DNA from: Bacillus salacetis
Lineage (GTDB): Bacteria; Bacillota; Bacilli; Bacillales; Bacillaceae_B
NCBI RefSeq assembly: GCF_003581585.1
Contig: NZ_QXIR01000034.1
Span: 1-54,423 of the forward strand
DNA: 54,423 nt
Direction: 5' to 3'
The notes below the pieces were generated by a model, which searched no databases, had not been told where the DNA came from, and saw only the letters and a program-made list of their open reading frames with translations. Within the stretch, counting starts at the first letter, position 1. Each line of letters opens with the position of its first letter. Shown here piece after piece: positions 49,101 through 54,423 of this stretch. A program made the position numbers and the translations under genes.

Positions 49101-49970
49101 TCAATTATGCTCAAGGACGTTGGAAAGACGTTTTCTTTCTTCCTCTGTCAAAGGGATGAGCGGGAGCCTTACTGATCCGACATCCAATCCCTTTAATTGA
49201 AGGGCTGTCTTGACTGGCGCAGGGCTCGGGGCTGCGAATAACTCATTCATGATGGGCAGCAGCCTTCCATGAAGCTTAGACGCTGGACGAAGTTCCCCTT
49301 GAAGGAAATAGCGGATCATTTCCTGCATTTCATTCCCAATGACATGGGAAGCAACCGACACGATTCCAGTTCCGCCTATAGAAAGGACTGGGAGGGTCAA
49401 GCCGTCATCCCCGCTGTATAAAAGAAAGCCGTCCGGTGTATTAGCAATGATCTCCGTCATGGCATCTAGATCACCGCTCGCTTCTTTGACTGCCGTAATG
49501 TTCTCAATTTCTGAAAGTCTGATGATGGTTTCCGGGGCGATTTTCGTTACTGCCCTGCCTGGTACATTATAGAGCATGACAGGAAGGCTCACAGCTTCAG
49601 CAACTGCCTTAAAATGCTGATAAAGCCCTTCCTGACTCGGTTTATTGTAATACGGTGCGACTACCATGATTGCATCGATTCCCGTTTCAGCCGCTTTCCT
49701 GGTGAATTCAACAGATTGGTAGGTATTGTTGCTTCCTGTTCCTGCAACGACGGGCACCCTGCCATTTACGGTTTTCACGACATGGTTGAATAAAGCTAAT
49801 TTCTCCTCTTGAGACAAAGTAGGGGATTCACCTGTTGTTCCACCTACAACAAGAGAGTCAGATCCATTTTCGATCAAATAGTTTACCAGCAGTGCAGTTT
49901 TTTGAAAATCAATGTTTCCTTTATTATCAAATGGCGTAACCATTGCTGTTGAGACACGGCCAAAATGCAC
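49101..49970 (-). CDS. dapA: 4-hydroxy-tetrahydrodipicolinate synthase
   Basis: DapA condenses aspartate semialdehyde with pyruvate on the way to lysine, cell-wall diaminopimelate and, in spores, dipicolinate. The 289-residue protein shows GGTTGESPTLS (residues 42-52), the Schiff-base Lys in AVKEASGD, and the conserved Tyr in YNVPGRAV. The start is GTG with AAAGGAG. It is 16 bases downstream of dapG, in the dpaA-dpaB-asd-dapG-dapA cluster. Confidence 0.98.
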   Translation of the reverse strand: MHFGRVSTAMVTPFDNKGNIDFQKTALLVNYLIENGSDSLVVGGTTGESPTLSQEEKLALFNHVVKTVNGRVPVVAGTGSNNTYQSVEFTRKAAETGIDAIMVVAPYYNKPSQEGLYQHFKAVAEAVSLPVMLYNVPGRAVTKIAPETIIRLSEIENITAVKEASGDLDAMTEIIANTPDGFLLYSGDDGLTLPVLSIGGTGIVSVASHVIGNEMQEMIRYFLQGELRPASKLHGRLLPIMNELFAAPSPAPVKTALQLKGLDVGSVRLPLIPLTEEERKRLSNVLEHN

Positions 49971-49986
49971 GTTTTCCCACTCCTTT

Positions 49987-51225
49987 TCATTCTTCTATAA
50001 ACAGTGTACCCTGCTCTACTTCCAATTGAAAACAGTCATGAAGGGCATTGACTGCCATTTTCAAGTCATTTTCTTTAATGAGGACCCATATTGTTGTGTG
50101 GCTGTCTGCAGATTGAAGGATTCTTATATTCCTTTCCGAAAGTGCTGTCACAATGGCAGCTGTGACTCCCGGTACCCCTCTCATTCCTGCTCCTACAACC
50201 GAAACCTTTGCACATTCTGTCTCGATTAACGGATCATGGCCAAGATCCTTCAGTACCCGGAATGCTCTTGACGTTAAATCCGCTGGAACTGTGTAAACGA
50301 CCCCCTGCGGTGATATATTGATGAAATCGACTGAGATGTTCTCATTTGCCATTGCCTTAAACACCTCTGATTGCAGATTATACTGGTCTTTTCTGGCAGA
50401 AACCTTTATTTGCGACAAGTTCCCCACATGGGCAATACCTGTCACTATGCCGCCTTCCAGCCCTTTTTCCTTCTTCTTTTCAAGGGATGTCACCAAAGTT
50501 CCCGGGTTGTCGGAATAAGTTGAACGGATTCGGATCGGGATCCTTGAATCCATTGCAATTTCAACTGCACGTGGATGAATGACTTTTGCTCCTTGATTCG
50601 CAAGGTTGCAAACCTCATTATACGAAATCACGGAAAGCGGCCTTGCCTTTTCTGCCACCCTCGGATCAGCAGTCATAATTCCTTCCACATCTGTGAAAAT
50701 GTCCACCCAATCAGCTTTCAATGCAGCACCAAGTGCCGCAGCAGATGTGTCACTGCCACCCCGCCCGATCGTCGTGACTTCTCCTTTGGGAGACAATCCT
50801 TGAAACCCAGCCACCACAACGGCCTCATTTTCCTCTAATTCAGATAATAATCGATTGCAGTTCATATTGATGATCTTAGCATTTGTGTGGTCACTGTTCG
50901 TAAGAAAGCCCGCCTGAGCTCCTGTTAATGCTGTCGCTTTGATTCCCTGCTCCCTCAGAAGGTTTGTGAATACGACAGTGGAAATCGTTTCCCCGCACGA
51001 AAGAAGGATATCTTGTTCCCTGCTGCTTACCTTTGTTTCTTTACCGTTGATTAATGAAAGCAGTGTATCAGTAGAATAAGGTTCTCCCTTCCTTCCCATG
51101 GCGGAAACGACGACGACTACTTTGTAGCCCTCTTGAATAGCCCTCAATACATGTCCTGCAGCTTTTGTACGGCCTGCCTCGTCACGAACCGAAGTCCCCC
51201 CGAATTTCTGAACAGTTATCTTCAT
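49987..51225 (-). CDS. dapG: Aspartate kinase I
   Basis: DapG phosphorylates aspartate as the first step to lysine and threonine. The 412-residue protein has the kinase domain (KFGGTSV at residue 7, GRGGSDTSA around 162-170) and tandem ACT domains after about residue 260 for feedback control, in B. subtilis by meso-diaminopimelate. It is 99 bases downstream of asd. Confidence 0.96.
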   Translation of the reverse strand: MKITVQKFGGTSVRDEAGRTKAAGHVLRAIQEGYKVVVVVSAMGRKGEPYSTDTLLSLINGKETKVSSREQDILLSCGETISTVVFTNLLREQGIKATALTGAQAGFLTNSDHTNAKIINMNCNRLLSELEENEAVVVAGFQGLSPKGEVTTIGRGGSDTSAAALGAALKADWVDIFTDVEGIMTADPRVAEKARPLSVISYNEVCNLANQGAKVIHPRAVEIAMDSRIPIRIRSTYSDNPGTLVTSLEKKKEKGLEGGIVTGIAHVGNLSQIKVSARKDQYNLQSEVFKAMANENISVDFINISPQGVVYTVPADLTSRAFRVLKDLGHDPLIETECAKVSVVGAGMRGVPGVTAAIVTALSERNIRILQSADSHTTIWVLIKENDLKMAVNALHDCFQLEVEQGTLFIEE

Positions 51226-51324
51226 GTCTACACCCCAATGTTTTTATTATAAAAACAAGAGGCTTGCTGGAGATCATATAAGGAAGTTTAGAGTGTCCAT
51301 TGGTTGATATACCTCAATAATCGC

Positions 51325-52377
51325 TTATTTCCTGGTGATTAGATTCAGCTTGATCAGGCTCTCGGCAATCTGCACAGAATTCCATGCAGCGCCTTTCAGG
51401 AGATTATCAGAAACCACCCACATATGGAAGCTGCGGCGGTCATCAAGATCCTTCCTGATTCTTCCTACGAATACATCATTGCTCCCCACTGCGTCTGCCG
51501 GCATTGGATAGAGCTGTTCTTCAGGTGAATCTTGCAGAATGATACCAGGTGCATCTTTTAACAATGTCTTGATATCTTCTGCTGTTACATTCTCATCTTT
51601 AATTTCAAAATATACACTCTCGGAATGTCCTGTGACAATTGGCAGCCTCACACAGGTCGCCGCCACTTTCAATTCAGGCATGGCCATGATTTTCTTTGTT
51701 TCATTGATCATCTTCATTTCTTCAAATGTATACCCATTCTCCTCAAAGTTATCAATCTGTGGAATGGCATTAAAAGCAATTTGATGATGTTTCTTCCCGC
51801 TTTTTACAGGAAGCACCTCCGCTTTAGCCTCTCTGCCATCCAATATTGCCTGGGATTGACTATGAAGTTCATCAATTGCTGCAGCTCCAGCGCCGGAAAC
51901 AGCTTGATAAGTAGAGACGATGACTTTATCAAGTCCGAATTTCTTCCGGACAGGTTCAAGAGCAGCCACCATTTGTATAGTGGAACAATTAGGGTTCGCA
52001 ATGATGCCATTATGGTTCCTGATTTCCTCTTCATTCACCTCAGGCACAACCAGTGGAACGTCCGGGTCCATTCGGAAAGCACTAGTGTTATCGATACAGA
52101 CCGCTCCGCGTTTGGCTGCTTCCGGTGCCAGTTCTTTTGATACGCTGCCGCCGGCACTGAACAGAGCAATATCGATATCGTCAAAAATTTCTGGTTTTGC
52201 CTCCTGGACAGTTATTTCTTCACCTTTATAAGTAACTTTTTTGCCCGCTGAGCGTGCAGAAGATAAAAGGGTCAGCTTATCAATGGGAAAATCCCTGCTT
52301 TCCAGTGTTTTGATCATTTGCTGGCCGACAGCGCCTGTTGCGCCGACTACCGCTACACGATAACCATGTGTGTTCAT
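51325..52377 (-). CDS. asd: Aspartate-semialdehyde dehydrogenase
   Basis: Asd makes aspartate semialdehyde from aspartyl phosphate. It shows the NADP-binding [11 protein letters not shown] (about residues 12-22), the active-site Cys in [10 protein letters not shown], and a conserved late His region. The frame is open to 52446, but the ATG at 52377 ([11 protein letters not shown]) has AAGGAG upstream and gives 350 residues, the usual size. It is followed by dapG and preceded by dpaB across a terminator. Confidence 0.97.
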   Translation of the reverse strand: MNTHGYRVAVVGATGAVGQQMIKTLESRDFPIDKLTLLSSARSAGKKVTYKGEEITVQEAKPEIFDDIDIALFSAGGSVSKELAPEAAKRGAVCIDNTSAFRMDPDVPLVVPEVNEEEIRNHNGIIANPNCSTIQMVAALEPVRKKFGLDKVIVSTYQAVSGAGAAAIDELHSQSQAILDGREAKAEVLPVKSGKKHHQIAFNAIPQIDNFEENGYTFEEMKMINETKKIMAMPELKVAATCVRLPIVTGHSESVYFEIKDENVTAEDIKTLLKDAPGIILQDSPEEQLYPMPADAVGSNDVFVGRIRKDLDDRRSFHMWVVSDNLLKGAAWNSVQIAESLIKLNLITRK

Positions 52378-52581
52378 ATTATATTCTCCTTCCAGACCAT
52401 ATAAATCTATAATAGTAATATTCGGAATGAAAAACATTTTAATCATTTACCGTAATAAAGAATATTTTAACATAAACAATAGTCCGACAATATTATTTTT
52501 TCTTGAATAGTGTTGGAAGTCTTTTACTCTGCTGTAACATGCCGGCAGCAGGCCGAGTCTCTCCTGCTGGGCAAGCCAAAA

Positions 52582-52602
52582 CCGCCCCCTTGAATGGAGC
52601 GG
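52582..52602. terminator. Hairpin after dpaB
   Basis: CCGCCCC (52582-52588) and GGAGCGG (52596-52602) form a stem with one mismatch; T runs follow on both strands (CATTTTTTT on plus, TTTTGG on minus). It can separate dpaAB from asd on the minus strand. Confidence 0.75.
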
Positions 52603-52645
52603 CATTTTTTTATAGAAGCATTCTAAAAGTGTTAACAGAGATGAG

Positions 52646-53242
52646 TCATGAATCCAGATACCTTTCCACTACTACTGGCTGCAGTTGTTTTCCTTCCATC
52701 GCAGCTTCCACTGTATCCATTAGCCTGTTCATTCTGGCTACCATTGATTTTGGCTTTTTCTCAGGATCATCCTGACCGAATGGTATGAAGTAAATATCTT
52801 TTGTAGAGATTAGCCTCATAAGATTAACCCCGTTTAAACCTAATGCGTCATTTGTGGATATGCCGAGCACAACCGGACGGTGGTTCCTTAATGTTGCTTT
52901 AGCAGCCATCAACACAGGGGAGTCTGTCATTGCATTTGCAAACTTGCTCATTGAGTTCCCTGTCAAAGGAGCTATGACCATACAGTCCAAAGGAAGTTTC
53001 GGGCCAAGGGGCTCTGCCTTTACAATGGTGTCCACTGCAGCGTTTCCTGTCACTTCTTCAATTCTCTTGATCCAATCTTCTCCATCTCCGAACCTGGTGA
53101 CCGTATTCATTACAGTCGAAGTGACAACGGGAATGACATCGGCCCCTTCCTTGACCAGTCTTTCAATCTCTGGAAAAACTGCATCGTAAGTACAGTGGGA
53201 ACCAGTTAACCCGAATCCGATTCGTTTTCCTTTTACACTCAT
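52646..53242 (-). CDS. dpaB: Dipicolinate synthase subunit B
   Basis: DpaB (SpoVFB) is a flavoprotein-like subunit that, with DpaA, makes dipicolinic acid in the mother cell. The 198-residue protein shows the flavoprotein fold (GFGLTGSHCTYDAVFPEI at residues 10-27; IAPLTGNSMSKFANAMTDSPVL at about 90-110). The ATG has an AAGGAG ribosome site and is 5 bases after dpaA, so they are cotranscribed. Confidence 0.96.
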   Translation of the reverse strand: MSVKGKRIGFGLTGSHCTYDAVFPEIERLVKEGADVIPVVTSTVMNTVTRFGDGEDWIKRIEEVTGNAAVDTIVKAEPLGPKLPLDCMVIAPLTGNSMSKFANAMTDSPVLMAAKATLRNHRPVVLGISTNDALGLNGVNLMRLISTKDIYFIPFGQDDPEKKPKSMVARMNRLMDTVEAAMEGKQLQPVVVERYLDS

Positions 53243-53247
53243 TCAAA

Positions 53248-54141
53248 CTACTCCTTTCTTGATGATAAATCTTGAAGCAAAAGTTGGGATAGTACATTTG
53301 CGAGAATCTGTCCCGCTGATTTCGGAGCTACTATTCCAGGGAGCCCTGGTGCAAGCAGCGCTTTTACCCCCCGCTTTTCTGCATACCTGAAATCTGTACC
53401 GCCCTGCTTTGACGCAAGGTCAATGATCAATGTGTGGGCAGGCATCCTGGCAATGACACCGGCATTAACGACCTGAGCCGGTATCGTGTTAATACACATA
53501 TCACAGTCGCCGACCTCTTTCTCAAAATCATCCAAATGAAACGGTTTAAGCCCCATTTCGGTTATGCGGGCCAAATGTTCACTTTTTCTTGCTCCGACCT
53601 TTACCCTCGCCCCCAAATGATGAAAGGATCTCGCTACACTCATACCAACACGGCCCAGCCCAAGTACGATCAGATTTGAACCATGTATCGTAAAGTCTGT
53701 ATGTTGAATAGCCATCATGATTGTTCCTTCCACTGTAGGAATCGAGTTGAAAATTGCCACATCATCCCGTTCAAATAATTGAATAAGTTGTCTATTCGCC
53801 GAAGAAGTAATCTCATCCAGATACTTATTTGTAATGCCGGAATAAATTTTGCAATGTGAGGGAGTGCTTTGCAATATTTCTTCTGTCAGCACGATCCTTT
53901 CGTTAGAGAAAATCGTCTCAATTTCCCCTTCCAGATTCGTCCCCGGAACCGGGAGGATGATGCCATCTACAGTCTCAAAATCGACTTCATCTATCTTCTC
54001 TTTCAGCGCACCTGTAAAAGCATGGTCCAATTGTTCAAATCCTATCAAGGAAATTTTCGCATCGAGCTCAGTAAGCTTTCGAATAATCTCGAGTTGACGC
54101 GCATCTCCGCCTAAGACTGCGATCTGCATTCCAGTCAACAT
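53248..54141 (-). CDS. dpaA: Dipicolinate synthase subunit A
   Basis: DpaA (SpoVFA) converts the dapA product to dipicolinic acid, which fills the spore core with calcium. The protein shows an N-terminal Rossmann-like GMQIAVLGGDARQLEII and a second NAD-binding motif VLGLGRVGMSVARSF near residue 160. A GTG at 54153 is in frame, but the ATG at 54141 is correctly spaced from AAGGTGA and gives 297 residues, as in B. subtilis. A sigma-K promoter lies upstream. Confidence 0.96.
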   Translation of the reverse strand: MLTGMQIAVLGGDARQLEIIRKLTELDAKISLIGFEQLDHAFTGALKEKIDEVDFETVDGIILPVPGTNLEGEIETIFSNERIVLTEEILQSTPSHCKIYSGITNKYLDEITSSANRQLIQLFERDDVAIFNSIPTVEGTIMMAIQHTDFTIHGSNLIVLGLGRVGMSVARSFHHLGARVKVGARKSEHLARITEMGLKPFHLDDFEKEVGDCDMCINTIPAQVVNAGVIARMPAHTLIIDLASKQGGTDFRYAEKRGVKALLAPGLPGIVAPKSAGQILANVLSQLLLQDLSSRKE

Positions 54142-54201
54142 CAATGCTTTCACCTTCTTTTAACGTAATCGCGTTGCACCTGCAAAGGTTTATCACTTCA
54201 A

Positions 54202-54229
54202 CATTGTATGAAGGGCAGGGGCAATAGGT
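54202..54229 (-). promoter_or_regulatory. Candidate sigma-K promoter of dpaAB
   Basis: On the minus strand AC (54229-54228), 17 bases, CATACAATG (54210-54202) fits the sigma-K pattern AC-N17-CATANNNTA in all but the last base. B. subtilis spoVF is sigma-K dependent. Confidence 0.65.
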
Positions 54230-54287
54230 GAGTAGCCTTAGGAAAATAAGGAATAGAGATAAATCATTGTATGTAAAACCCTCTATT

Positions 54288-54423
54288 TGGAAGTCTTTTT
54301 CGTGGACTTTGCTCCTATTTATTAGATATCAGATATTTTCCTGGTAAATCGTTGTCACGTTAAACCCCAGGGAAGCAGGAAAGAAAAGTGCTGCTCTTTC
54401 TTTTTCGAGAGTAAAACCTTTGA
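54288..54423 (+). repeat. Intergenic inverted-end repeat, copy D (cut by window end)
   Basis: The left end GAAGTCTTTTTCGTGGACTTTG and core GGAAAGAAAAGTGCTGCTC, CTTTTTCGAGAGTAAAACC match copies A-C. The right end lies beyond the window, so its full length is unknown. It is upstream of dpaA. Confidence 0.8.

Overview
The window is a stretch of an endospore-forming Bacillaceae chromosome. Gene order, family membership and signals (SpoVK, CotE, SpoVS, SpoIIIE, dipicolinate synthase, an alpha/beta spore protein, sigma-G/E/K-type promoters, T-box, cre and SOS boxes) all match a Bacillus-like genome. It is not laid out exactly as in B. subtilis: a complete nupNOPQ-type operon sits beside ymfC, a peptidase M19 gene lies between spoVS and miaB, and trpS, glpK and a flavoenzyme operon lie between mutL and miaA. 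I cannot name the genus or species. Almost every gene is on the minus strand and most calls are orthologous to well-known Bacillus genes. There is no tRNA, rRNA, CRISPR array, prophage or transposase gene.

Layout. 1-3.7 kb: a YfcC/DcuC-type transporter divergent from a sigma-54 activator, with a sigma-54 promoter in the gap. 4-6.4 kb: miaA-hfq-spoVK. 6.7-9.2 kb: an accessory operon of a membrane-anchored FAD oxidoreductase and a half-size MFS protein, divergent from a sigma-G-type spore protein gene. 9.3-13 kb: T-box-controlled trpS, a DUF948 protein, and glpK behind a leader terminator. 13-19 kb: mutS-mutL, a VOC protein and cotE with two sporulation promoters. 19.4-24.2 kb: a methyltransferase, a small basic protein, miaB-ricA, a dipeptidase and spoVS. 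24.6-30.8 kb: ymdB, rny, recA with an SOS box, cinA, pgsA. 30.8-36.7 kb: rodZ(ymfM), ymfK, ymfJ, ymfI, ymfH, ymfF. 37-43 kb: nupQ, nupP, nupO, nupN and the GntR gene ymfC. 43.4-48.8 kb: spoIIIE, ylzJ, tepA, rnjB. 49-54.2 kb: dapA, dapG, asd, dpaB, dpaA.

How the genes work together. asd, dapG and dapA supply dihydrodipicolinate, which DpaAB oxidises to the spore-core chelator dipicolinic acid. RNase Y, RicA, RNase J2 and Hfq are RNA-decay factors. MiaA and MiaB act in sequence on A37 of tRNA. MutS and MutL form mismatch repair, RecA gives recombination and SOS. YmfI, with YmfF and YmfH, belongs to the EF-P modification set. NupNOPQ imports nucleosides and is probably controlled by YmfC.

Beyond standard annotation, the most noteworthy observations are: a family of about 160-195 bp intergenic elements with inverted ends (three full copies, one cut by the window end, one possible remnant); a shared GAGGTC-type palindrome at two places in the ymfC-nup locus; a sigma-54 activator whose C-terminus does not look like the usual Fis-type helix-turn-helix; a small gene that reads through its own terminator; the palindrome-controlled flavoenzyme/half-MFS operon; and a glpK whose real start is a TTG behind a terminator, implying antitermination control. 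No wholly new system is evident; the novel candidates are small elements and accessory operons.
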